From Pseudomonas corrugata (GTDB taxonomy: Bacteria > Pseudomonadota > Gammaproteobacteria > Pseudomonadales > Pseudomonadaceae), in contig NZ_LHVK01000008.1 in the NCBI RefSeq assembly GCF_001269905.1, forward strand, positions 62,001 to 126,000: a stretch of DNA of 64,000 nucleotides. The letters run 5' to 3'. The position numbers were made by a program, and so were the translations under genes. The first letter of the stretch is position 1, and every line of letters starts with the position of its first letter. The notes under the pieces are model-generated. The model was given only the letters and a program-made list of their open reading frames with translations, searched no databases and was not told the DNA's origin. This document shows, one piece after another, positions 52,362 through 60,944 of the stretch.

Positions 52362-52633
52362 CAAAACGCCTTTGCCCCGGCATATGGCCGGCAAAGCGGG
52401 TCTTCGGTTGCGCAGGCTGGCAACGACGGTGTGGGTACGCACACGTGCCGCAGGTTTGCGGCATAGAGATCCGGCAAAGTCGTGTTGGCTCAAAATGTCC
52501 AGGATCCGATCACAATTGTGAACACCCGATCAAAATCCCGTTAGTCGCCACCCCCCGCCATGCATTAAAGTAACGCCCCCAGCCCCGGCGTTATCCGAAC
52601 GCCCTGGGCCACCCTTTCCAGGAACCGTCACCG
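52362..52633. other. 272-bp gap between the GMC operon and moxR
   Basis: Non-coding. It contains a weak hairpin just after the GMC stop (CTTTGCCCCGG...CCGGCAAAG) and a 12-bp palindrome TCACAATTGTGA at 52510-52521, with repeated CCGATCA on either side. The moxR promoter should lie here; no clear boxes. Confidence 0.5.
52510..52521. promoter_or_regulatory. Palindrome upstream of moxR
   Basis: TCACAATTGTGA is perfectly symmetrical and lies 113 bp before the moxR start; possible regulator site, identity unknown. Confidence 0.3.
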
Positions 52634-53593
52634 ATGGAACATCGTGAAGCGCTGCTGGCGCTGCGAACCTTTCTTTCAACGCAGATCCTCGGCCAGGAAA
52701 AACTCATCGAGCGCCTGCTCATCGCCCTGCTCGCCGACGGCCACATGCTGGTGGAGGGCGCGCCGGGCCTGGCTAAGACCAAGGCCATCAAGGAGTTGGC
52801 CGAAGGCGTCGAAGCGCAGTTCCACCGCATCCAGTTCACCCCCGACCTGCTGCCCGCCGACATCACCGGCACGGAAATCTACCGCCCGGAAACCGGCAGC
52901 TTCGTGTTCCAGCAGGGGCCGATCTTCCATAACCTGGTGCTGGCGGACGAAATCAACCGTGCCCCGGCCAAGGTCCAGTCGGCCTTGCTCGAAGCGATGG
53001 CCGAGCGGCAGGTCAGCGTCGGACGCAGCACCTATGAGCTGTCGCCGCTGTTCCTGGTCATGGCCACGCAGAACCCGATCGAGCAGGAAGGCACTTATCC
53101 GCTGCCCGAAGCCCAGCTCGACCGGTTCCTGATGCACGTCAAGATCGGTTTCCCGGATGCCGCGGTGGAACGCCGCATCCTGCAGCAGGCCAGGGGCGAA
53201 GCGCTGCACGGCGAAACCACGCCGGAGCGGCGGGTGAGCCAGCAGGCGATCTTCTCCGCCCGCAAGGAAATCCTCGGCCTGTACATGGCCGACGCCGTGG
53301 AGGAATACCTGGTGCAACTGGTCATGGCGACCCGCACCCCGGCCAAGTTCGACCCGGAGCTGGCCGAATGGATCGCCTACGGCGCCAGCCCACGGGGTTC
53401 GATTGCCCTGGATCGCTGCGCCCGCGCCCACGCCTGGCTGGCCGGACGTGACTTCGTCAGCCCGGAAGACATCCAGGCCGTGCTGTTCGACGTGCTGCGC
53501 CATCGCATCATCCTGTCGTTCGAAGCGGAAGCCGCGGGCATCGATCAGGACCGGGTCGTGCAGCGGATCCTCGACGTCGTCGCTGTCGCTTGA
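52634..53593 (+). CDS. moxR: MoxR-family AAA+ ATPase
   Basis: 319 residues: Walker A GAPGLAKTK (about 43-51), Walker B LADEINRAP, sensor/PLPEAQLDRF region, and a C-terminal lid domain. MoxR ATPases act as chaperones that mature or insert cofactors into protein complexes together with VWA proteins. First gene of a six-gene operon with DUF58, DUF4381, two VWA proteins and BatD, the order that I recall for P. aeruginosa PA3070-PA3075. Confidence 0.95.
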   Translation: MEHREALLALRTFLSTQILGQEKLIERLLIALLADGHMLVEGAPGLAKTKAIKELAEGVEAQFHRIQFTPDLLPADITGTEIYRPETGSFVFQQGPIFHNLVLADEINRAPAKVQSALLEAMAERQVSVGRSTYELSPLFLVMATQNPIEQEGTYPLPEAQLDRFLMHVKIGFPDAAVERRILQQARGEALHGETTPERRVSQQAIFSARKEILGLYMADAVEEYLVQLVMATRTPAKFDPELAEWIAYGASPRGSIALDRCARAHAWLAGRDFVSPEDIQAVLFDVLRHRIILSFEAEAAGIDQDRVVQRILDVVAVA

Positions 53594-53603
53594 GCATGAG
53601 GTC

Positions 53604-54548
53604 ATGAATAACCCACTGGCGCCCACACCGGGCATCCGCGTCAGCCTTTCGGAGCTGATCGAGATGCGCCATCGCGTGCGCGAAGTGCAGTTGTTTTCGA
53701 CACCGGGCCAGCGCAGCCCGTTGATCGGCCTGCATCACTCCAAGCTGCGCGGACGCGGGGTAGACTTTGACCAGGTGCGGGTCTACCAGGCCGGCGACGA
53801 TGTACGCACCATCGACTGGCGCGTCACCGCCCGGACCCAGGAGCCCCATACCAAACTGTTCCATGAAGAACGGGAACGGCCGATCTTCATCATGATCGAA
53901 CAGAGCCATCGCCTGTTCTTCGGCTCGGGGCAAGTATTCAAGTCGGTGCTTGCCGCCCAGGCCGCCAGCCTTATCGGCTGGGCAGCGCTGGGGCATAACG
54001 ATCGGGTGGGTGGGCTGGTGTTCGGCAACAACACCCATTACGAGGTCAAGCCAAGGCGCAGTAAGCAGAGCCTGCTGCAACTGCTCAATCGCCTGGTGCG
54101 GGTCAACCAGTCGCTGCACACCGAAAGCGAGCCGGACCGCGATTCATTCGGCGTTGCCCTGCGCCGGGCCCGCGAGGTGCTGCGCCCCGGCAGCCTGGTC
54201 ATTGTGATCTGCGACGAGCGTGCGCTGTCCGACAGCGCCGAGCAGCAACTGAGCCTGCTGTCCCGTCATTGCGACCTGTTGCTGCTGCCGCTGTCGGACC
54301 CGCTTGACCACGCCCTCCCCGCTGCCGGATTGCTGCGCTTCACCCAACGTGGCGCGCAGCTGGAACTCGATACCTTGAACCTCGAACTGCGCCAGGCCTA
54401 TCGGGCGCAGGCCGAAGCACGCCAGGCACGCTGGGAGTGGCTGGCGCAGAAGCTGCGAATCCTGATGTTACCCCTCAGCACCCAGGGTGACATGGTCGAA
54501 CAACTGCGCGACTACCTGAATCCCGGCCGGGCGGGGAAAAGCCGATGA
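53604..54548 (+). CDS. DUF58 protein of the MoxR operon
   Basis: 314 residues with the DUF58 hallmark RGRGVDFDQVRVYQAGDD continuing VRTIDWRVTAR (about residues 49-77), followed by a VWA-like fold. ATG 53604 (GAGG upstream) is 10 bp after the moxR stop; the open frame extends back into moxR but is not used. Likely partner of MoxR in envelope-stress or complex assembly. Confidence 0.92.
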   Translation: MNNPLAPTPGIRVSLSELIEMRHRVREVQLFSTPGQRSPLIGLHHSKLRGRGVDFDQVRVYQAGDDVRTIDWRVTARTQEPHTKLFHEERERPIFIMIEQSHRLFFGSGQVFKSVLAAQAASLIGWAALGHNDRVGGLVFGNNTHYEVKPRRSKQSLLQLLNRLVRVNQSLHTESEPDRDSFGVALRRAREVLRPGSLVIVICDERALSDSAEQQLSLLSRHCDLLLLPLSDPLDHALPAAGLLRFTQRGAQLELDTLNLELRQAYRAQAEARQARWEWLAQKLRILMLPLSTQGDMVEQLRDYLNPGRAGKSR

Positions 54549-55039
54549 GCAGCCTTGATCAGTTGCAGCCGCTGATAGCCCCCCCTCCCGTCGGTTTCTG
54601 GCCTCCAGCGCCCGGCTGGTGGCTGCTGCTGGTGCTGTTGCCGTTACTGGGGCTGGGCTTGTGGCAATTGCGCCGGTTCCTGCCCATCAAGCGCACCAGT
54701 GTCCGCGCCGAGCAACCTCTGGACCCGGTGCGCCTCGCCGCCCTGGCCGAACTCGCACTCCTGCCCAAACCCTATGACGGCGCGCCGGCCGGTGCCTGGC
54801 TGCAGCAACTCAACGGGCTGCTCAAGCGCCTGTGCCGCAACCACTACCCCTACAGCCAGAGCCACACCCTCAACGGGCGGAAGTGGCTGGCCTTCCTGGA
54901 TAACCGTTGCCCGGCGGCCGGGCTGACCCGTTGGATGGTGCTGGTCGAAGGTGCGTACAAGCCCGAATGCAAGCTGGATGACAAGGCCATCGCCGGCCTG
55001 ACCCAAGCCGTTGAAATCTGGATTCGCAAGCATGTTTGA
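54545..55039 (+). CDS. DUF4381 membrane protein
   Basis: 164 residues. An N-terminal Pro-rich segment LIAPPPVGFWPPAPGWW runs into a single membrane helix (WLLLVLLPLLGLGLWQLRRF), then a cytoplasmic helical domain with RLCRNHYPYSQSHTLNGRKWLAFLD. Standard small component of Bat/MoxR operons; overlaps the DUF58 gene by 4 bp and the next gene by 8 bp. Confidence 0.9.
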   Translation: MSSLDQLQPLIAPPPVGFWPPAPGWWLLLVLLPLLGLGLWQLRRFLPIKRTSVRAEQPLDPVRLAALAELALLPKPYDGAPAGAWLQQLNGLLKRLCRNHYPYSQSHTLNGRKWLAFLDNRCPAAGLTRWMVLVEGAYKPECKLDDKAIAGLTQAVEIWIRKHV

Positions 55040-56111
55040 ATTCGCCTGGCCGTGGATCTTCGCCCTGTTGCCGCTGCCCTGGCTGATGCGCCTGGTGCTG
55101 CCGGCGGCCGACAGCGGCGAGTCGATGCTCAAGGTCAGCTTCCTGGAGGACCTGGAAGGCCTCGTCGGGCGTCGGGCCCGGGCCAGCCTGCCGAGCTGGC
55201 GTCAACAGGCGCCCTTCATCCTGCTCTGGCTGCTGTTGCTGATCGCCGCCGCCCGCCCGCAATGGTTGGGCGAGCCGCTGCCAATTGCCGCCAGCGGCCG
55301 TGACCTGCTGGTGGCGGTGGATGTCTCGGGTTCCATGGACTTTCCCGACATGCAGTGGAAGGACGAAGAAGTCAGCCGCCTGGCGCTGGTCCAGCACATG
55401 CTCGGGGACTTTCTCGAAAGCCGCGAAGGCGATCGGGTCGGCCTGATCCTGTTCGGCAGCCAGGCCTATCTGCAAGCGCCGCTGACATTCGATCGCCGCA
55501 CGGTACGGCGCTGGCTCGACGAAGCGCGCGTCGGCATTGCCGGCAAGAACACCGCCATCGGCGACGCGATTGGGCTGGCCCTCAAACGCCTGCGCCAGCG
55601 CCCGGCCCACAGCCGCGTGCTGATCCTGGTCACCGACGGCGCCAACAACGGTGGCGAGATCGACCCGCTGACCGCCGCCCGGCTGGCTGCCGACGAAGGC
55701 GTGAAGATTTATCCCATCGGCATCGGTGCCGATCCGGAACAAAGCGGCACTGCGGGTTTTCTCGGCGTCAATCCGAGCCTGGACCTTGACGAGCCAACAC
55801 TCAAGGACATCGCCCAAGCCACGGGCGGCCGCTACTTTCGCGCCCAGGATGGTGAGCAACTGCTTGCGATCAAGACCACCCTCGACCAGCTCGAACCGGT
55901 GGCCCAGCAACCGACCCAGGCGCGCCCCGCCCAGGCGCTCTATCAATGGCCGCTGGCCGTTGCGCTGCTGTTGAGCGTGTTGCTGGTGGCCCGGGAGCGC
56001 TGGCCGGACAACCCGTTGCAGCGCCTGTTCACCCAGCCCCTTTTCCAACCAGCGCACCCCACCGAATGGCGTCAACGCCTCAAACGCCTGCGTTTGCGGA
56101 GGCGTCGATGA
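55032..56111 (+). CDS. BatA-like von Willebrand factor A membrane protein
   Basis: 359 residues: two N-terminal hydrophobic segments (FEFAWPWIFALLPLPWLMRL and FILLWLLLLIAAARP), a VWA domain (about 95-290) with intact MIDAS DVSGSMDF and the later TDGANNGG, and a C-terminal helix (LYQWPLAVALLLSVLLVA). The intact metal-ion site implies ligand binding. ATG 55032 fits the start of the first helix. Confidence 0.92.
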   Translation: MFEFAWPWIFALLPLPWLMRLVLPAADSGESMLKVSFLEDLEGLVGRRARASLPSWRQQAPFILLWLLLLIAAARPQWLGEPLPIAASGRDLLVAVDVSGSMDFPDMQWKDEEVSRLALVQHMLGDFLESREGDRVGLILFGSQAYLQAPLTFDRRTVRRWLDEARVGIAGKNTAIGDAIGLALKRLRQRPAHSRVLILVTDGANNGGEIDPLTAARLAADEGVKIYPIGIGADPEQSGTAGFLGVNPSLDLDEPTLKDIAQATGGRYFRAQDGEQLLAIKTTLDQLEPVAQQPTQARPAQALYQWPLAVALLLSVLLVARERWPDNPLQRLFTQPLFQPAHPTEWRQRLKRLRLRRRR

Positions 56112-57841
56112 GCGCTTTCTGGCCTCACTGGCTACGCCCCGCTTTCGTGTTGCTGCTGCCCCTGCTGGGCTGGTTGCTCTGGCAGCTGTGGCATCGGCAG
56201 AAACGGGTAGGCCGCTGGCAGATGATCCTGCCCCCGGCGTTCCATGCCGTGCTGCTCAGTGGCGGCAGCGGCCGGGAAAGCCGGCTGCCCTGGATCGCCT
56301 TGGGCCTGGGCTGGTTGCTGATGGTGCTGGCATTGCTGGGGCCAAGCTGGGCGCGGGTCGAGCAGACCAGCCAGAAACCCGCCGACCCGCTGGTGGTGGT
56401 GCTGGAACTGACGCCAGAGATGCTCGCCACCGACGTTCCACCTACACGCCTGGAGCAGTCCCGGCGCAAGCTGTTGGACCTGCTGCATAACCGCAGCGAT
56501 GCGCAGACGGCGATCATTGTCTATGCCGGCAGTGCCCATACGCTGGTCCCACTGTCCGACGACCTGTCCACCAGCACCAACCTGCTCGAAGCACTGACAC
56601 CTTCGATCATGCCGCAAAGTGGTCATCGCGCCGACCTGGCGATCAACAAGGCCATGGCCCTGCTGGAGCAGGGCGGGCTGGGCCATGGCCGGATCCTGTG
56701 GATCGGCTCATCGTTGAACGAGCAGGAACGCCAAGGCATTCACCTGGTGCTTGAAGGTTCCGCCACGCGTTTGTTGATGCTCGGCATCGGTACCCGGGAA
56801 GGCGCGCCGGTGGCCCAGGACGATGGTAGCTATCTCAAGGATGAGCAAGGTGCGATCCTGGTGCCGCGCCTGGACAGCCAGAGCCTCAAGTCCTTCGCCA
56901 GTGAGCTGGACGGTCGCTATCGCCCGGCGCGCCTGGACGACAGCGACCTGAAAGGCCTCGGCCTGCTGGCCGGCCCGCGCCATCTACGCAGCGACGGCCA
57001 GACCCTTCGGCTGGACACCTGGGCAGACCAGGGCTATTGGTTGCTCCTGCCGCTGTTGCTGCTGGCCGCCTGCGCCGGACGCCGGGGCTGGTTGTTCTGT
57101 CTGCCATTGCTATTTTCCTTGCCGCAGACCGGTCATGCCTTCGAATTCCAGGACCTGTGGTTGCGCCCCGACCAGCAAGGCCTGCATCTGCTGAAGCAGA
57201 AGCGCCCCGCCGAGGCCGCCGAGCACTTCGAGGACAGCCAATGGCAAGGGGTCGCCTTGTATGAAGCGGGCGCCTACGGCGAAGCCGCCCGACGTTTTGC
57301 CGAGGGCAGCGACGCCCGAGCGCATTACAATCGGGGCAACGCGTTGGCCAGAAGTGGCGAATTGGAGGCCGCGCTGGATGCGTATGAACAGGCCCTGGAA
57401 TTGCAACCGGACCTGCGCCCGGCGCAAACCAACAAGGCCCTGGTGGAAAGCCTGTTGAAGGAGCAGGCTTCGCCGCCGGATGAACCCGAGCCTGCCGAAA
57501 GCGAGGAGTCGGGCCCCCCAGAGCAATCGCCAAGCGCCGGTGCGCCCCCCCAGTCTTCGCAGACCGAATCGACCCCTGCCGAAGCCGCCACGGCACTGGA
57601 TGAAACCCAGGCGTCCCACAAGCCTGCGACGGGCGCCCAGGACGTACCGGGCAGCGAATTGCCCGATGAACAGACCACCACACCCCCGCTGCGCCCCGCC
57701 GCCGGCCAGCGCAACGAAGAAGAAGAGCATCAGGCGCTGGAGCAATGGTTGCGCCAGATCCCGGATAACCCGGGGGAACTGCTCAGGCGAAAATTCTGGT
57801 ATGAACAGCAAAGCCATCAGGCCCAGGGAAAAACCCAATGA
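56108..57841 (+). CDS. BatB-like VWA protein with TPR region
   Basis: 577 residues: N-terminal helices, a VWA-like domain (about 90-285), a hydrophobic pair (about 305-345), then TPR-type helices (HLLKQKRPAEAAEHF, HYNRGNALARSGELEAALDAYEQAL) and a low-complexity Pro/Glu/Ser/Thr tail. The metal-ion site is degenerate: where DxSxS is expected the sequence reads ELTPEM. Coupled to the neighbours by ATGA at both ends. Confidence 0.9.
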   Translation: MSAFWPHWLRPAFVLLLPLLGWLLWQLWHRQKRVGRWQMILPPAFHAVLLSGGSGRESRLPWIALGLGWLLMVLALLGPSWARVEQTSQKPADPLVVVLELTPEMLATDVPPTRLEQSRRKLLDLLHNRSDAQTAIIVYAGSAHTLVPLSDDLSTSTNLLEALTPSIMPQSGHRADLAINKAMALLEQGGLGHGRILWIGSSLNEQERQGIHLVLEGSATRLLMLGIGTREGAPVAQDDGSYLKDEQGAILVPRLDSQSLKSFASELDGRYRPARLDDSDLKGLGLLAGPRHLRSDGQTLRLDTWADQGYWLLLPLLLLAACAGRRGWLFCLPLLFSLPQTGHAFEFQDLWLRPDQQGLHLLKQKRPAEAAEHFEDSQWQGVALYEAGAYGEAARRFAEGSDARAHYNRGNALARSGELEAALDAYEQALELQPDLRPAQTNKALVESLLKEQASPPDEPEPAESEESGPPEQSPSAGAPPQSSQTESTPAEAATALDETQASHKPATGAQDVPGSELPDEQTTTPPLRPAAGQRNEEEEHQALEQWLRQIPDNPGELLRRKFWYEQQSHQAQGKTQ

Positions 57842-59475
57842 TCCGCTTCACCGCCCAGTTCCTTGCCCTGCTGTTCTGGATGGGCGCCGCCCAGGCTGCA
57901 CAGTTGACGGCCAGCGTGGATCGCAGCCGCCTCAACTCAGGGGAAACGGTGGAACTGACCCTGGAATCCAACGACGCCACGCTGTTCGGCAAGCCGGACC
58001 TGAGTTCGCTGCAGTCGTTATTCGATGTGCGCGGCACCCGCCAAGTCAACCAGTTGACCACCCTGGATGGCGAAAACCGCGCCACCACGCGCTGGATCGT
58101 AACCCTGCTGCCACGCCAGAGCGGCACCGTGATCATCCCCGCCGTGCATTTGGGCGAAGTGGCCAGCCAGCCGATAACGCTGCAAGTGATCGAAAGCGAA
58201 ACCCGCAATGCGGCCGGGACCCTCGCACCGATATTCATCGAAGCCAGCCTCGACCAGAGCCATGTGTATGTGCAGGCCCAGGCGATCCTGACCCTGCGCA
58301 TCTATCATTCGGTGTCGCTGTACGACGACAGCAGCCTGACGCCCCTGCACATTCCCGACGCACGTTCCGAACAGTTGGGTGAGTCCCGCACCTATGAGAA
58401 AGTCATCAACGATGTGCGCCACGGCGTGATCGAACTGCGTTACGGCATCTATCCACAGCGCAGTGGCGAACTGACGATCCCGGCCCAGACTTTCAGCGCC
58501 ACCCTGGTCGAGCCCGTGGCCAAGGACGCCACATCGTCGGGGGCGAAACCCGGCCAGTTGATGCACGTCAGCTCGACGCCACTGCTGTTGACCGTCGATC
58601 CCAAGCCGGCCAGCTACCCGGCCGATGTGCCCTGGTTGCCGGCACGCAGCTTGTCCTTGAGCGAAAGCTGGAGTCCGGAACCGACCCATAGCCAGGTGGG
58701 TGATTCCCTGACCCGCAGCCTGACCCTTGAAGCCGAAGGTCTGGCCAGCGCCCAACTGCCACCGTTGCCGGCCACTGAAATCAGCGGTCTGCGGCGCTAT
58801 CCCGATCAGCCGGTGCTGAGCAGCCGCAGCAGCGAACGCGGACTGGTGGGCAGCCGTGAAGACCGCGAGGCGCTGGTGCCAAACCGCAGCGGCACCATCG
58901 AGCTGCCGCCCGTTGAGGTGATCTGGTGGAACACCCGGGAAAATCACCTGGACCGCACCAGTCTTCCGGCGCGAACCCTGCAAGTGGCAAACAACCCGAG
59001 CCTGATGGTGGATACGCCAACGGGTACGCCCCAGATCGTGACCACCGTCGACAACGAAGCCTTGTGGTACTGGCAACTGAGCTCGTTCCTCCTGGCCTGC
59101 ACGACACTGCTCGGCTTCGGCTTGTGGTGGCGCGCCCGCTCGCAGCCGGCGATCCTGCGCGCGGCCCAGGCCGGACCGAGCCCACGCACCTTGCTGGACG
59201 ACCTCAAGCGTACCTGCCTGGCCAACGACCCCCATGCCACCCGTCAGGCACTCGACGCCTGGGCCCGTCAGCAGCCGGAAACCCTGGCCGACATGGCGGC
59301 GCGCTTCGTCCCCCTGTCCGACGCCCTGGATGGCCTCAACGGCGCGCTCTACAGCGAAACCGGCCAGCACTGGCAGGGCGAAGACCTGTGGCGCGCCATT
59401 CGGGCCATTCCCGCCGCGGAGCGCTCCCAGGACCCGTTGGGTGACAGTGGGTTGCCACCGCTCTACCCGAAATAA
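57838..59475 (+). CDS. batD: BatD-family protein
   Basis: 545 residues: signal peptide about 1-20 (cleavage after AQA), repeated beta-sandwich domains (ASVDRSRLNSGETVELTLES, VTLLPRQSGTVIIPAVHLG, RYGIYPQRSGELTIPAQTF), a membrane helix near 410-430 (WQLSSFLLACTTLLGFGLWW), and a cytoplasmic tail. Periplasmic scaffold of the MoxR/Bat system. Last gene of the operon. Confidence 0.92.
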   Translation: MIRFTAQFLALLFWMGAAQAAQLTASVDRSRLNSGETVELTLESNDATLFGKPDLSSLQSLFDVRGTRQVNQLTTLDGENRATTRWIVTLLPRQSGTVIIPAVHLGEVASQPITLQVIESETRNAAGTLAPIFIEASLDQSHVYVQAQAILTLRIYHSVSLYDDSSLTPLHIPDARSEQLGESRTYEKVINDVRHGVIELRYGIYPQRSGELTIPAQTFSATLVEPVAKDATSSGAKPGQLMHVSSTPLLLTVDPKPASYPADVPWLPARSLSLSESWSPEPTHSQVGDSLTRSLTLEAEGLASAQLPPLPATEISGLRRYPDQPVLSSRSSERGLVGSREDREALVPNRSGTIELPPVEVIWWNTRENHLDRTSLPARTLQVANNPSLMVDTPTGTPQIVTTVDNEALWYWQLSSFLLACTTLLGFGLWWRARSQPAILRAAQAGPSPRTLLDDLKRTCLANDPHATRQALDAWARQQPETLADMAARFVPLSDALDGLNGALYSETGQHWQGEDLWRAIRAIPAAERSQDPLGDSGLPPLYPK

Positions 59476-59485
59476 TCCCCAGCCC

Positions 59486-59619
59486 TTGTGGCGAGGGGAT
59501 TTATCCCCGCTGGGCTGCAAAGCAGCCCCAGAACAGGCGACTCAATCTGTCTGATACATCGAGGTGTCAGGTTTAGGGCCGCTTCGCAGCCCAACGGGGA
59601 TAAATCCCCTCGCCACAGG
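59486..59619. repeat. REP pair (type B)
   Basis: TTGTGGCGAGGGGATTTATC and its inverse GATAAATCCCCTCGCCACAG, with internal GGGCTGC / GCAGCCC arms, between the BatD gene and sbcD. Confidence 0.9.
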
Positions 59620-59699
59620 ATCGGTTGTTCCCAGTAAACTCAGCATCCTTTCAGCCGCCCTTTTTTCACGCGGCCATCACCTGTTTTCTGGAGTTTGCC

Positions 59700-60944
59700 T
59701 TGCGTCTGTTCCACACCTCCGACTGGCACCTGGGGCAAAATCTGCACGGCCAGGAGCGCGATTTCGAACACGCGTGCTTCCTCGAGTGGCTGCTGCGCCA
59801 GTTGGCCAGCGAAAAGCCCGATGTCCTGCTGATTGCCGGCGATATCTTCGATACCGTCAACCCGCCGGTCAAAGCCCAGGAGCGACTGTACGACTTCATC
59901 GTCAGCGCCCACGAACAACACCCCAACCTGACCATTGTGATGATCGCCGGCAACCACGATTCCGGCTCTCGGATCGAGCTACCCGCGCCGTTGATGCGAC
60001 GGCTGCGTACCCACGCCCTCGGCCGGGTGTTGTGGCTGGACGACGGGCAACTGGACGTCGAACGCCTGCTGCTGCCGTTGCCCGATGCCAAGGGCAAGAC
60101 CAGGGCCTGGTGCCTGGCCCTGCCGTTCCTGCGCCCCGCCGAAGTGACCGGCGCGCAACTGGGCGATGACTACCTGCGGGGCATCGGCCAGGTCCACGAA
60201 TGGCTGATCGCCGCCGCCAACGGCAAGCGCAAGAAGGGCCAGGCATTGATCGCCATCAGCCATGCGCACATGGCCGGCGGTTCGGTGTCCGAGGACTCGG
60301 AGCGCAGCCTGATCATCGGCAACGCCGAAGCCCTGCCCGCCAGCCTCTTCGGCCCGAGCATCAGCTACGTCGCCCTCGGCCACTTGCACAAACCGCAAAA
60401 GGTCAACGGCGAAGAACGCATCCGCTACAGCGGCTCGCCGATTCCGCTGTCCTTCTCGGAAATCGGTTACAAGCATCAGATCCTCGACGTCACCCTGGAC
60501 GGCGATACCCTGGTCAAGGTCGAGCCACGATTGATTCCCCGGGCCGTCAATCTGCAACGCCTGGGCCCGGCGCCACTGGCCGAGATCCTCGGGCAGCTCA
60601 AGGACCTCCCGGACATCGACCTGCTGGCCGACATCCAGCGGCAGCCCTGGTTGGAAGTGCGGGTGCGCCTCGACGAGCCACAACCGGACCTGCGCAATCA
60701 GGTGGAAGCCGCACTGCAAGGCAAAGCTGTGCGACTGGTGCGGATCGCCGCCGAATACGCGGGCCACGGCAGTGCCGGGAGTACCGATGACGACGCAGCC
60801 TTGATCGAACTGGATCAACTGAGCCCACAGGAACTGTTCAGCCGGGCCTGGCAGGACACCTATGGCAACGAAGTGGATGAGCAGACCCTCAAGGATTTTG
60901 CCCTGCTGCTGCAGGACGTTCAGATGGAGGGCGAGCAACCATGA
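59700..60944 (+). CDS. sbcD: Exonuclease SbcD
   Basis: 414 residues, nuclease subunit of SbcCD (Mre11 family), which cleaves hairpins and processes DNA ends. Metallophosphoesterase motifs: FHTSDWHLGQN (near the N-terminus), AGDIFDTV, GNHDSGSR, and later SHAHMAGG and GHLHKPQ. The start is TTG at 59700 (protein MRLFHTSDWH) because GGAG lies 6-7 bp upstream and no ATG is suitably placed; the open frame further upstream is non-coding. Overlaps sbcC by 4 bp. Confidence 0.95.
   Translation: MRLFHTSDWHLGQNLHGQERDFEHACFLEWLLRQLASEKPDVLLIAGDIFDTVNPPVKAQERLYDFIVSAHEQHPNLTIVMIAGNHDSGSRIELPAPLMRRLRTHALGRVLWLDDGQLDVERLLLPLPDAKGKTRAWCLALPFLRPAEVTGAQLGDDYLRGIGQVHEWLIAAANGKRKKGQALIAISHAHMAGGSVSEDSERSLIIGNAEALPASLFGPSISYVALGHLHKPQKVNGEERIRYSGSPIPLSFSEIGYKHQILDVTLDGDTLVKVEPRLIPRAVNLQRLGPAPLAEILGQLKDLPDIDLLADIQRQPWLEVRVRLDEPQPDLRNQVEAALQGKAVRLVRIAAEYAGHGSAGSTDDDAALIELDQLSPQELFSRAWQDTYGNEVDEQTLKDFALLLQDVQMEGEQP

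Noticed and set aside
59625..59699. ATG at 59625 as the sbcD start
   Set aside because: It would add 25 non-conserved residues ahead of the metallophosphatase motif; TTG 59700 with GGAG gives the normal N-terminus.
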